Assembly (NCBI GenBank): GCA_003996215.1
Contig: QJPP01000273.1
Span: forward strand, 1-64,000
Reading direction: 5' to 3'
DNA length: 64,000 nucleotides
Origin: Jaltomata sinuosa
Lineage: Eukaryota; Streptophyta; Magnoliopsida; Solanales; Solanaceae
Below are positions 36,018 to 47,225 of the stretch, one piece after another. The notes under the pieces are model-generated. The model was not told where the DNA came from. It made no database searches and saw only the letters and a list, made by a program, of their open reading frames with translations. The first letter of the stretch is position 1; the number at the start of each line of letters is the position of its first letter. The position numbers and the translations under genes were made by a program.

Positions 36018-38584
36018 TGTCGGGTTCAAAATCGAGAGGGCGTCATGCGGAAACTATTAATTGCAAACCATCAAGGCGATAAATCAGATGACAAAGAAAA
36101 GCATACTAAAAACACAATATTATTATATGATTTGGCCAATTGGCCTACATATTAAAAACTAAAACTAAAAAGCATAAAGACTTATTGGGAGAATAATCTT
36201 CCCCTAAACGAAACTCTCTAAACGACTACTATGTGGATGCTATTGTATTTGATTTGAGAGGAGGAATCTTCAATTTATAGAAGTCCAAAACTTCTCCTCC
36301 AAGAAACGGTTAACCAATTATGAAAGAGTTATTTTCCTACAAGGAAACCTTTTCCACCAAGAAAACCTTTTCAAGGTAAAACACAGTTATGATATAATTC
36401 AGTAAAGTAGGAAATTCAGGGCAAGCCCTAACAAATCTCCCCTTGGCCTGATTTTTCTGGCAAATTTAATCTTCTTGTTCTTCACATCATCTTCATCGCT
36501 GCTGCTTGCCATGACTAAAAATAAGCTTTAAAATATTGTGGTTAAAAATGATTTTAAAATATTTTATTTTTATTTTTAAAGATGCACCAACAGGTAGTAT
36601 CTGGACAAAAATCTTCATTATCATCAAATTGGTTGCAAGTTGATTTGAAACCGCATTAAACCTGTCTTCAACCTCGTTCAACCATCGGCTCATTGAACCA
36701 TTGAATTGTTGGATCATCCGGCTCTGATACCACTTGTTGGGTTCGAAATCGAGAGGGCGTCATGCGGAAGCTACTAATTGCAAACCATCAAGGCGATAAA
36801 TCAGATGACAAAGAAAAACATACTAAAAACACAATATTATTATATGATTTGGCCAATTGGCCTACATATTAAAAACTAAAACTAAAAAGCATAAAGACTT
36901 ATTGGGAGAATAATCTTCCCCTAAACGAAACTCTCTAAACGACTACTATGTGGATGCTATTGTATTTGATTTGAGAGGAGGAATCTTCAATTTATAGAAG
37001 TCCAAAACTTCTCCTCCAAGAAACGGTTAACCAATTATGAAAGAGTTATTTTCCTACAAGGAAACCTTTTCCACCAAGAAAACCTTTTCAAGGTAAAACA
37101 CAGTTATGATATAATTCAGTAAAGTAGGAAATTCAGGGCAAGCCCTAACAAATCTCCCCTTGGCCTGATTTTTCTGGCAAATTTAATCTTCTTGTTCTTC
37201 ACATCATCTTCATCGCTGCTGCTTGCCATGACTAAAAATAAGCTTTAAAATATTGTGGTTAAAAATGATTTTAAAATATTTTATTTTTATTTTTAAAGAT
37301 GCACCAACAGGTAGTATCTGGACAAAAATCTTCATTATCATCAAATTGGTTGCAAGTTGATTTGAAACCGCATTAAACCTGTCTTCAACCTCGTTCAACC
37401 ATCGGCTCATTGAACCATTGAATTGTTGGATCATCCGGCTCTGATACCACTTGTTGGGTTCGAAATCGAGAGGGCGTCATGCGGAAGCTACTAATTGCAA
37501 ACCATCAAGGCGATAAATCAGATGACAAAGAAAAACATACTAAAAACACAATATTATTATATGATTTGGCCAATTGGCCTACATATTAAAAACTAAAACT
37601 AAAAAGCATAAAGACTTATTGGGAGAATAATCTTCCCCTAAACGAAACTCTCTAAACGACTACTATGTGGATGCTATTGTATTTGATTTGAGAGGAGGAA
37701 TCTTCAATTTATAGAAGTCCAAAACTTCTCCTCCAAGAAACGGTTAACCAATTATGAAAGAGTTATTTTCCTACAAGGAAACCTTTTCCACCAAGAAAAC
37801 CTTTTCAAGGTAAAACACAGTTATGATATAATTCAGTAAAGTAGGAAATTCAGGGCAAGCCCTAACAAATCTCCCCTTGGCCTGATTTTTCTGGCAAATT
37901 TAATCTTCTTGTTCTTCACATCATCTTCATCGCTGCTGCTTGCCATGACTAAAAATAAGCTTTAAAATATTGTGGTTAAAAATGATTTTAAAATATTTTA
38001 TTTTTATTTTTAAAGATGCACCAACAGGTAGTATCTGGACAAAAATCTTCATTATCATCAAATTGGTTGCAAGTTGATTTGAAACCGCATTAAACCTGTC
38101 TTCAACCTCGTTCAACCATCGGCTCATTGAACCATTGAATCGTTGGATCATCCGGCTCTGATACCACTTGTTGGGTTCGAAATCGAGAGGGCGTCATGCG
38201 GAAGCTACTAATTGCAAACCATCAAGGCGATAAATCAGATGACAAAGAAAAACATACTAAAAACACAATATTATTATATGATTTGGCCAATTGACCTACA
38301 TATTAAAAACTAAAACTAAAAAGCATAAAGACTTATTGGGAGAATAATCTCCCCCTAAACGAAACTCTCTAAACGACTACTATGTGGATGCTATTGTATT
38401 TGATTTGAGAAGATGGGTCTTCAATTTATAGAAGTCCAAAACTTCTCCTTCAAGAAACGGTTAACCAATTATGGAAGAGTTATTTTCCTACAAAAAAATC
38501 TTTTCCACCAAGAAAATCTTTTCAAGGTAAAACACAGTTATGGTATAATTCAGTAAAGTAGAAAATTCAGGACAAACCCTAATA
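36018..38584 (-). mobile_element. Tandem array of a TRIM-like LTR element: four LTRs, three internal regions
   Basis: Four 416-bp LTRs at 36018-36433, 36735-37150, 37452-37867 and 38169-38584, separated by three 301-bp internal regions, give a 717-bp period. On the minus strand each LTR starts TGTTAGGGC and ends CCCAACA. Each internal region begins two bases after the LTR with the primer site TGGTATCAGAGC (complementary to initiator Met tRNA 3' end; plus-strand positions 36721-36732, 37438-37449, 38155-38166) and ends with the purine tract AAGGGGAGATT. The outer flanks ACACA (36013-36017) and ACATA (38585-38589) look like a 5-bp target duplication with one change. The inner copies are almost identical; differences are concentrated at the outer edges of LTRs 1 and 4. 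No gag-pol is encoded, only short frames (a 74-residue frame with WLNEVEDRFNAVSNQL and an MASSSDEDDVKNKK start) that may be gag relics. Confidence 0.9.
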
Positions 38585-41180
38585 ACATATAGATAACTTT
38601 ACCGTTACTCCATATATAAAGATTGAAAAACAATGGAGTTGGGAATTTATGTTCAAAAATGGAGATTATCAAATAAATTCAATAGAATATATAGGTTTTG
38701 ATAGCATATTCAGAATTTTAAGTTTATAAATTTTGGATATATTTTTACACATTAATTAACCGATTTGAGTCAAAGTTACTGCAGTCTTTCTTCTCCTTTG
38801 CAGAGTTTATTCGAAAGAGAATTCAATACTTCTTTGATTATTAGAATTCATGGCTCTCCTTTTCCTCTACTGATAAAGGTTTATCCCGAATCACAAAAAT
38901 AATTTATTTTCCTGAATTCTTCTCTTATCATCATGCTATATATTGCAATGCGAGAAGTCAAAATTAGATTCTGATGATAAAAAAAGTTTTTATTGTAATG
39001 TGAAATTTATGAAATTAGGTTAAAGTGACTAGTCTTTCTTATTAGGGGTGGGGGAGGGGGGGTTATCTTTGTGGATACTTGGGCAAAGCATATGTATTAA
39101 TTTTTTTTTATCTTATGAAAGATACAGAGAAAGTAGGTTTATGTTCTAATGAAATGTTTTTTTTAAAATAATTCTCAGAATAAACCATTTGATCCAATAA
39201 TTGTGTAGAAAAAAAAATAGACTTCTTAATTTACAAAATTAAGTTAATTAATTCATGATATTGACCCCTAAACAAAAGGCTTCTGGATGCTCCTTATTTT
39301 TGTAGGTGGAATATTATGGTTGGCTAGATTAAAATACATACATAGTGTCAAAATAGTTTAAATGTAATAAAATGACATGAAAAAAAGTTTTTACACTATC
39401 AAGTCACCTAAAAATAATTATGCATAATCATTCATAAAAAGTATTGAGATTAATAATTGAAACCCAAAAATTTCAATGAATAGTCATTGTTGTTAAGAAC
39501 AATCAAGAATCAATGAGAATTTGCGCGTAACTTTGATCTTTGACATTAAAAAAGAATTTTTTTTAGCAAAGGTACCTGCTATACCATGTTAAAATACATT
39601 ATAAAGAGCATAAGAATATTATCGTACTCGTGTTTAAATTCTTCAAAAACTTATTGCTTGTGAAGGATCCGCCACATCCAGTAATATTTTGTATGAAGAT
39701 TTTGTGTTCGAGGTCTGAGAACATAGTCGACTTTGATAGAAAGTTTTTTACCTCCCAAATTAAAGTTTTCTCACATAAATTTGAATTAATCAAGTCTCGA
39801 TGCCCAGAATTTCCACCCTTCCCCGCTAGAGTTCCACATTATATCCTATACTCTCTCTGTCCATCTTAGATTGGGACTATCTTCTTTTTCTTTTTTTCCT
39901 AGAAAAGAAAAGGAGTGTCATTAGATTGGGACTTAAAGTTGATCCTGGAAAACAGACAAATGTAGAAAAATAATGTCAGTGGAGGGAATTGTAGCAATAT
40001 ATAAGAAAAGTCCAAGTGAAAAGTGTTGGGGTTGGGGGGGGGGGGGGGGGGGATAAGAAGATAGAAAATGAAAGGAAATCAAAATTTTATTAGCAATTTG
40101 GATACAATTTAGTGGTCCTTGAAATTAAGATAAAAACAAACAAACAAACAAACAAAAATAAGACCCTACTCAAATATTGACAATTAGTAAAGACTTTGAA
40201 ATCATTAAGGTGGGTGTGTTTACTATATATAGTGACAAATAAAGGATGCATTATAAAAGAAAAATTATAGTAATTAAAGTAATGTTAAATAATAATTTTT
40301 TAATAAAGTGAAGATTTATCATCTCTATTATGGAGCTAACACTTTGGGAGATAAGAAATATTTAATATAAAAGGTACAAGTAAAATCTTTTTTTTCTTTC
40401 GTACGAAAAAAGTCATTTATTGCTATTTCTCTCAAAAAGTTACTCAAGTCAGAAAGTGATATATCGTACCATGAAACAAAGGCCGCACATATCACAAAAT
40501 CAAAGGGAAATGACATTAGTTAATTATACGGTTTATCTTTCAAATGAGCAGGTCTTTAATTTTTGCCCTTAGAAATTGAACTTATATCTAACGAGCATAA
40601 GGTTTTTAAAAGCATGGGTCATAATTTATAAAATATTATAATACAAAAATATAAACTTATGCCTTGCGAAAAAATATTGCCTTGAAGGGCAAAATTTAAA
40701 GGCCAACACAAAATAGGGCCAAAACTACAAATGGCCCAAATGACATTTGAACTTCAAATGTGTTCAAAACAATTAATAGTTGCAGGCCCAAGAACTAGAC
40801 CCCTTAAAAGCCCATAATCTTAAAGGGCCTCAACCAAATTTAAAGGCCCATTAGTATGAAAGGAGCACGAATTGCTCGAAAAATGAGTTGGTGTTTAATT
40901 TTTCATTTAATAATTGAAGTCATATGAGAATATTTCGGAGATATCATGATACGAAAATATATATTTATGTTCCATAGAAAAATATTTTTTGTAGTTAGAA
41001 TTAAGGGGCATAAGTTGAAGACCAGCATAAAATAAAGGCACAAGTGTCAATGACTTTTATCTATGTTGCTTGAACTCTTTAAAAATATCGTCGGATTTGT
41101 ATGTGATTCTTAAAAAGTTACTCCATCCCTCTCAACATACTTTCCTTTCGCTCCTGTTCAAAAAAGAATACTAACTTTTT
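38585..41180. other. AT-rich intergenic DNA with scattered repeats
   Basis: 38585-38612 continues the repeat broken by the TRIM array. G-runs lie at 39045-39062 and 40034-40052. 39600-39840 carries a SINE-like phrase (GTTCGAGGTCTGAGAAC). Two diverged copies of a segment with AAATATAAACTTATG/AAATATATATTTATG and GGCCAACACAAAAT/GACCAGCATAAAAT lie at about 40560-40720 and 40900-41050. No gene is recognised. Confidence 0.4.
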
Positions 41181-41184
41181 ATAA

Positions 41185-41366
41185 TTTAAAATCGAGACTC
41201 TGTCGATCTTTCAAAAATATATAAAAAAAAATGTAGCTACTTGCACTTAAAAGATCGACGGAGTCCCCCGATTTTTCAAGGGACTCCATCGGTTTTCCAC
41301 GCAAAAAAATAACCGACGTACTCCATCGGTTTTTTCCCGTAGGTCTTAACATTTCTTTTAGTAGTG
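41185..41366 (-). mobile_element. CACTA (En/Spm-like) transposon end
   Basis: On the minus strand the block starts CACTACTAAAAGAAATG, the classic CACTA terminus, and then shows sub-terminal repeats CCGATGGAGT, CCGATGGAGT and GACTCCGTCGAT. Only one end is visible; the other end is missing or too diverged. Confidence 0.6.
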
Positions 41367-41445
41367 AGAAAGACTACACGGTCGTCATGATAAATAATCC
41401 AAAGTAGTTTCAATACTCACCCCCAACTTGTTTGCGATTGAGACG

Positions 41446-42386
41446 CAGGGCCGGCTTAACCACTAGGCCACTAAAGCAATCGCTTGGAGCCCCTAAAAAA
41501 TTGAGGCCCCATTTTTCCTTAAAAATGTACTTATACATATTAATTAAAAAAATTATTGCATCAGAAATGAAAATAGAACCCGAATTCGAAAGAAACGCAT
41601 AATATTTAGAAAGAAACAATTTGATGAGAATATTGATAACGAAATCACAAAGTCTCTTGAAGAATCTTTTAGAGTTGATTACTTATTATACATAGTAGAC
41701 CAAACAATTTTTTCACTTCAAAATAGATTTGAACAATTTGAAGCATATGAAAATATTTTTGGTTTCTTATTTAGTGGTAAAAAATTTAGGTTTGAAAAAA
41801 TATTGTCTTAACCTTGAACTTTTTTTAACACATAATAGTTATTCTAATATTGATGGTTTAGATTAGGTATAGATTTTATGAATAAAAAAGAATGTAAAAT
41901 TGTGAAATAAAGATACGTCATGGTACGGGATTATTTGAACTACAAAATCAAACCTTTTGAATTAACAGTGTTAAGAGAAATAATTCAAGTTGAAGATAAT
42001 GATCTAATAGAAATACTCAATCAAATAAAATGACTTAATTCTTTTTCAAATACATATATTGCTTATAGATTAATGTTAACCGTTCATGTAACTGTTGGCT
42101 CAACCGAAAGAAGTTTTTCAAAATTAAAATTGATAAAATTTTACCTAAGATCAAAATGTCTCAAGAGAGATTGAATGGATTAGCTATATTATCAATTGAA
42201 AAGGAATTATTAGAATACATCAATTATAAAAAAGTAATTAATGACTTCACATCCATAAAAGCTAGAAAAATAGACTTCAAATAAAATATATATGACGATA
42301 TTTCCTTTTAATTTTTTTTTATTATATATTTAGGGCTTCTCTCTAGAGTTTGGCTTTAGGCTCCCCATCTTGTTGAGTCGGCCCTG
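41446..42386 (+). mobile_element. Decayed hAT element, 941 bp
   Basis: The ends are inverted repeats CAGGGCCGGC (left) and GTCGGCCCTG (right). The flanks TTGAGACG (41438-41445) and CTGAGACG (42387-42394) form an 8-bp target duplication with one mismatch. Inside is a broken transposase. Confidence 0.88.
41560..42284 (+). pseudogene. hAT transposase remnant (C-terminal dimerisation region)
   Basis: Translated pieces include GSTERSFSKLKLIK and, after a frameshift, MSQERLNGLAILSIEKELL, which match the hAT C-terminal dimerisation region of ZMYM1/TTF-type transposases. Stops (for example TAA after QNIVL-type sequence near 41810 and TGA near 42032) and at least one frameshift near 42150 break the frame, and the N-terminal part is mostly absent. 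It is not functional. Confidence 0.75.
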
Positions 42387-42629
42387 CTGAGACGTAGTTA
42401 TTGTTGTTGTTATTTGTTGCCATAGCAACAAATCAACTATAAAAAGATTACACAATACAACATTTGATCATGAATTAATGGATTGTACAAGAACATAACC
42501 ATTAAGAAAAAGGATATAATATAACATAAAACACCCTAAATTATAAACTTTATTTCTCATACTGTATAATTACATCAACCAAAAAGAAAAAAAGAATAAA
42601 AAAAACTCAAAAATATATAACAAAAAAAT

Positions 42630-43460
42630 TCATAAACCTGATACACATTCATTTTTAGAACCATCCCATGTTGGAATACTTGATGAACTATTCTTAAAAT
42701 TCAATGTAATTCTTTCACAATACAAACGCATTTTATCTGATTTTTGAAAAACATTAGACTTAACCATTACTAACACCTCAAGTTTCAAATCAAACATAAT
42801 TTGCCCTCTCATTCGATCTTTCGCCATTTCGCTCGCCACGGATTCCACGTTGAAACTCCGTCTGGAGTTAGGGAAGGAGAACGCGTCCAGTATCTGGACG
42901 CTGCTCTCCTTCTGGACCTCCACACGGTCCACTGTGGACATATCTATCGCGACATACCTATACACCAATGTTGTCTCAACGTGCCTCACTAGGACCGATG
43001 ACCTATGGTTCGTGTTCTTCACCGACAATTTCGTGTCCCAATTAGCCTTCAACGTCGTTCCTGGTCCGCCATTGCCCGAGATATCGAACAAGCGGACCTC
43101 GAACGACTCAAGATGGAACGTAGGCTTTAATGTCATGAACATGAACATTGTGAATGTGCTTATGATCAACGCGAATATAATAATAAAAAGCATGAGGCAG
43201 AGCATGACTCTGCCAAATGAGAACCCCTGACTTACGTCAGGGGACACGTAAGGCAATGGCCTTGCGGGGTAATTGTACTGGTAATATTGAAAAGGTTGTT
43301 GCACGGACAGGTTGTTAGGGTACCCCGGACATGGCTCTACGTACCCCGGATGATGCATTTGATGACATTGAGGATCTGTTTGGTAAAATTGAGGTTGTGT
43401 TTGGTAAAAATATTCTGATCTTTGATATCCCAAAACTGGTTTTTCTTCTTCCTTTCCCAT
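42630..43460 (-). CDS. Divergent NHL/LEA_2 membrane protein, 276 aa
   Basis: Intronless gene. Residues 1-80 are a long cytoplasmic region rich in Gln, Tyr, Pro and His with YQTQPQFYQTDPQ-type repeats. A membrane helix spans about 84-110 (Phe/Ile/Met-rich). The external part begins LKPTFHLESFEVRLFDI, with KANWDTKLSVKNTNHRSSV in place of the family NPN motif, and LYCERITLNFK near the C-terminus, which corresponds to the VYCNDVKVQFG of the neighbouring paralogs. It is thus related to the genes at 46446-47225 and 49514-50308 but clearly older. Start: ATG of MGKEEEKPVLGY, where VLGY matches the VMGY/VIGY of the paralogs. It is GC-richer than its surroundings over the middle of the gene. Function is unknown beyond family membership. 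A 126-codon frame on the opposite strand at 42850-43230 is a shadow. Confidence 0.88.
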   Translation of the reverse strand: MGKEEEKPVLGYQRSEYFYQTQPQFYQTDPQCHQMHHPGYVEPCPGYPNNLSVQQPFQYYQYNYPARPLPYVSPDVSQGFSFGRVMLCLMLFIIIFALIISTFTMFMFMTLKPTFHLESFEVRLFDISGNGGPGTTLKANWDTKLSVKNTNHRSSVLVRHVETTLVYRYVAIDMSTVDRVEVQKESSVQILDAFSFPNSRRSFNVESVASEMAKDRMRGQIMFDLKLEVLVMVKSNVFQKSDKMRLYCERITLNFKNSSSSIPTWDGSKNECVSGL

Positions 43461-44499
43461 TTTTTTCTTCTAATTTAATTTTCTTTTCTATGAAGAAAAA
43501 GATAGAAGAAAATTAGGGGGATCAAGGAAAAAAAGAAAGAAGAAGAATGAAAATCATATGAGAAGGTGACTTTTAATGTAAATTAGCTGGAAAAAAAAAA
43601 AGAACATAAAATCTACTGGCTAAAATTGATGTTGTTGTATACATGGAAGTTTGAAAGTGTAATTATTCTAATTAAAAATCATATTAGACAAGAATAATAA
43701 TTGACAGTTCAAAATGTTTAGGTAAGCGTATATTTCGGATCGAAGTATACGTTTATGATTTGTGACTTGTGTGGACTAAGATTTATACCAAGTGACACAT
43801 TTTATTACTGGATAAATAGAATTACATTTTTTTTCCAACGGTACCAGAAATATAGTAGATGGTGGACAGATAAATTTGCATTTCTATTGGCTAGAAAAGC
43901 AGTATGTTGTTACAGAACCGGAGGCAGGATTTGAAGTTTAAAAATTCACATGCACAACGACCTCAAGTTAAGATTTGTAAGCTTATATACAATAACATGT
44001 AAGAGAGCTCTGAAGATCAAGGATTGAAGAATCTATATATCTATAAGCTCGATTTAAGCATTTCCATACAAGTCTCAAGAACAACGAAAAGCAAACATTA
44101 ATCAAGATCGATGTTACTTGTTCTTGGCCAAAACATTGTCCGTGGCGATTGTTAAAGCATTCGTGATGGATAGATCAATTTCACACACTCGAGATTAAAT
44201 TTGAATTCAAGATCGAGTTTTGCAAATTAGTCGAACTCAAGAACAAGCTATCAAGCCCTTGAACCAACAGTTGAAGAGACAAATCAGATGATACTTTCTT
44301 GAAACCTAGAGGAGTCTCGAGAAATATTATATTAAAATAGATTTATTCGAATAATTAGATAAAAATTTAAAATATAATTTTAGGATAACTAGAAGAAATG
44401 AAGACTTTTGAGATGGTTAATACTTTGGGTAACTTACATAAAATACACATCTTTGGGAGCTAATTACTTTTTTTCCCACCTCACTTTGCTCAGATAAAT
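43461..44499. other. Intergenic DNA upstream of the 42630-43460 gene
   Basis: No gene or clear repeat. A clear TATA box was not found. Confidence 0.4.
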
Positions 44500-44504
44500 C
44501 GCCC

Positions 44505-44650
44505 CAAGGCGTGATACATCGGCTCAAGGCGTGATACATCGCCTCACATCTGGATAATTACCTTTGATACATCGAGGCGATGTATCACGAGGTGAGGCGA
44601 TGTATCACGAGGTGAGGCGATGTATCACGACCTGGAGCGATGTATCAGAG
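44505..44650. repeat. Inverted 20-bp minisatellite
   Basis: GTGATACATC units at 44511, 44531 and (TTGATACATC) 44564 face GATGTATCAC units at 44579, 44599, 44619 and 44639 (last ends CAG). Both halves step by 20 bp, so the region is a repeat array folded back on itself. Confidence 0.8.
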
Positions 44651-44896
44651 TGTTTACATGTGGTATATTAAGTAATTAAGATAAAGTAGTGGGAGAGTTA
44701 GTGGAGATATGTCTCTTTTGATAGTTTAACCTAATACTTTTTGAGAAAAATTTTAGATCGACTAATATATCCAAATGATCCGTCAATAAACATATGGTCC
44801 AATTCAACCAGCCCAAGTTTGGGGCGAGTAAGGTGATTCATATTTTCATTAGCTAATTTTGATATTTTTCTAATTTTGATTATATTTTGAATGTGT

Positions 44897-45295
44897 CAAA
44901 TCAGAACTTCAGTTGTTCACAAGTTATGACGTCGTTAAGTATAATCTCCATTCTTTCATGTCATTAAATTGTTCAGAAATCATGTTAAATTGGCAAAACG
45001 TACATGTAGCGCGCCGAGATCATTTTTGCCCAAATTCCACAAGTTCAAGAAAAGTGAAAACGTATAAATAGAAAATGTCAAATCAGAAGTTCAATTGTTC
45101 ACAAGTTATGAAGCTAAGTACGATCTCCATTCTTTCATTTTGTTAAATTATTGACAAGTCATGTCGAATTGGCAAGACGTGCATGTAGCGCATCGAGATC
45201 ATTTTTGCACAAATTCCACAAGTTCAAGAAAATTGAAAACAAAATAAATAGAAAAAATAGCAGAAAAATCAAGAATTTTCAAAATACTAATTAAA
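44897..45295. repeat. Two adjacent copies of the NHL 3'-flank repeat
   Basis: GTCAAATCAGAA...TTCAATTGTTCACAAGTTAT-type sequence starts at 44897 and 45078, ending in CACAAATTCCACAAGTTCAA. Related copies are at 46183-46316 and 49178-49385, each just downstream of an NHL paralog (minus strand). The 87 bp from 45053 are nearly identical to those from 46158, an offset of about 1105 bp. Confidence 0.8.
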
Positions 45296-45299
45296 GTCA

Positions 45300-45412
45300 A
45301 TACCTTCCAACTATATCCAGATCACGCTCCCAACAAGATTTTTTCCATACCCAGAGCTCAAACTCAAGACCTCTGGTTAAGGGTGGAGCGACCCCAAATA
45401 CTATTGTAACCT
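45300..45412 (-). mobile_element. SINE fragment (antisense)
   Basis: ACTATATCCAGATCACGCTC then CCATACCCAGAGCTCAAACT and CAAGACCTCTGGTTAAG correspond in reverse complement to the 3' and B-box regions of the SINE at 28292-28467. Confidence 0.6.
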
Positions 45413-45526
45413 TACACTCTTTCCTTTTCCCTGGAAAGAAAATTCTAATCTAGTTAAAGGGTTAATACATTGTGAACCTATTATTACTATATATTAATTT
45501 AAAGTCGTTGTAAAAACTCGTAAACT

Positions 45527-46016
45527 TCAGAGTATTTTTCCTTCACAATGTATATTCTCAGCTTCTATCAACTCCCCTTTATCTTTAGGCCCATACCCAA
45601 ATTGAACTTTCAAATCATTGCAATAAACTCTCACCTTGATCACTCATGACATTTATATCTATGCCATCATTCGGGTTTTTCATCGTTGAGTTGATCTGCC
45701 AATTACCTAACATGGTGGTGTTGGTGATCTCGAGACCCGTGGGAACTTGTAATGACACAAGTTGAAATTGAGGGTTTTTTTTCCCATACATTATCCAGAT
45801 GACTAAACTGACCACGATTATCCCGATGACTAAGACTACCATCCCGATCATTATATAACGACCTAATGGCAACGATTTATCGCTAGTATTATCGTCGATT
45901 TCATCTTGCTATGGTATATAATTTTTGGAATAAATATGCATACTATTGCTTTGTTTAGTCATCGAAGGGTACCCCCTAAAAGTTTTTTCTTTTTCAATAT
46001 CTTCTGAGAAATTCAT
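45527..46016 (-). pseudogene. Broken NHL paralog
   Basis: The start MNFSEDIEKEKT and the segments PLGRYIMIGMVVLVIG (membrane helix) and PQFQLVSLQVPTGLEITNT, then NWQINSTMKNPND, match the intact genes at 46446-47225 and 49514-50308. Three lesions are visible: a TAG after the NYIP residues (the paralogs have IPLQDQI there), an internal deletion of roughly 75-80 codons after NVMSDQG, and a frameshift at that joint, after which the C-terminal VRVYCNDLKVQFG part continues in another frame to a TGA at 45527-45529. Its own upstream region is cut short at about 46157, where the 3' flank of the next gene begins. Confidence 0.9.
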
Positions 46017-46157
46017 GACTAGTACAACAACCTTTTTTTTTTCTCTCACACCTTTTTTTAAAACTAAATTAGGGAGAAAGATAGAGAAATGTATGAAAAA
46101 TTAATGGAGAAGTAGAAGAAAAATATTCTACTGGTATTCAAGAATATTCTACTGATA

Positions 46158-46316
46158 GAAGTGAAAACGTATAAATAGAAAATGTCAAATCAGAAGTTCA
46201 ATTGTTCACAAGTTATGAAGCTAAGTACAATCTCCATTCTTTCATTTTACTAAATTGTTCACAAGTCATATCGAATTGGCAAGACGTGCATGTATCTTGC
46301 ACAAATTCCACAATGC
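46158..46316. repeat. NHL 3'-flank repeat, third copy
   Basis: It starts AAGTGAAAACGTATAAATAG, as at 45053, and ends CACAAATTCCACAA. It marks the edge of the duplicated unit carrying the 46446-47225 gene. Confidence 0.75.
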
Positions 46317-46445
46317 CTTTGTAACTTTTACACTTTCTCCTTTTCCCAAGAAAGAGAATTATAATCTAGTTAAAGTGTTAATACATTGTGAACCTATTAT
46401 TATCATATATTAATTTAACATCATCGTGGTAGAAACTCATAAACT

Positions 46446-47225
46446 TCAGATTATGTTTCCTTCACAATGTATATTCTCAGCTTCTATCAACTCCCCTTTG
46501 TCTTTAGGCCCATGCCCAAATTGAACTTTCATATCATTGCAAAAAACTCTCATCTTCTCTCTATTTATATTTCCCGGGGATACATATGCATACCTCAAAT
46601 TAATTTGTAGTGTGAATATCAAAAATCCTTCTTCATTTCTTGCTTCGTCAGCTTCTGACAAAATCCCTTTATCCAGGACGGTCTCAGGCAATGTTGTTGT
46701 ATTGTAAAATAAGGACGATGAACTATGTTCCATTAAACGAAAAACTTCCATGCCATTCTCCACCAAGAGATTGGTGTCATAATAAATAGCAACTTTCCCG
46801 TCATTAACATTTATATATAGTCCATCGTTCACGTTTGTCATCGTTACGTTGATCAACCAATTACCTAACATGGAGGTGTTGGTGATCTCGAGACCCGTGG
46901 GAAGTTGTAATGAAACGATTTGAAATTGAGGCTTTTCTTGCTCGTTCCCGTACATCATCCAGATGACTACACTCACCACGATCACCACGATGACCAAGAC
47001 TAGAATCGCGATCATTATATTACGACGAGTTAACCACCCCGATTTAGCTCTAGTATCATGGATAATTTGATCTTGCAATGGTTTATTCTCTAAGGAATCA
47101 CTCACATTGTATGGATTATGATTGTTAGGGTAATTATCATAACTAGGCATAGTATTGTTGTGTTTAGTCATTGAAGGGTACCCCATAACAGTTTTTTCTT
47201 TTTCAATATCTTTTGATAAATCCAT
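46446..47225 (-). CDS. NHL/LEA_2-type membrane protein, 259 aa (tandem paralog)
   Basis: Intronless. An Asn/Tyr/Pro-rich cytoplasmic N-terminus (MDLSKDIEKEKTVMGYP, then NNHNPYN) leads to RRN and a membrane helix at about residues 69-92 (Ile/Val-rich, ending VVIWMMYG). The external domain starts PQFQIVSLQLPTGLEITNTS and has LGNWLINVTMTNVNDG, where the family NPN motif has become NVN, followed by GKVAIYYD, LRYAYV and MRVFCNDMKVQFGHGPKD. Several N-glycosylation sequons (NTS, NVT, NTT) are present. The paralog at 49514-50308 shares this layout through to the same KGELI-type ending. The upstream region (47407-47930) is a 124-bp minisatellite. NHL membership is clear from fold pattern and motifs; specific function is unknown. 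Confidence 0.92.
   Translation of the reverse strand: MDLSKDIEKEKTVMGYPSMTKHNNTMPSYDNYPNNHNPYNVSDSLENKPLQDQIIHDTRAKSGWLTRRNIMIAILVLVIVVIVVSVVIWMMYGNEQEKPQFQIVSLQLPTGLEITNTSMLGNWLINVTMTNVNDGLYINVNDGKVAIYYDTNLLVENGMEVFRLMEHSSSSLFYNTTTLPETVLDKGILSEADEARNEEGFLIFTLQINLRYAYVSPGNINREKMRVFCNDMKVQFGHGPKDKGELIEAENIHCEGNII

Noticed and set aside
36493..38151. Three identical 74-codon frames as a possible gene family
   Set aside because: They lie in the repeated internal region of the TRIM-like array beside the primer site; at most gag relics.
42850..43230. 126-codon open frame on the plus strand over the minus-strand NHL gene
   Set aside because: It overlaps a well-supported gene in antisense and has no recognisable domain; it is a codon-bias shadow.
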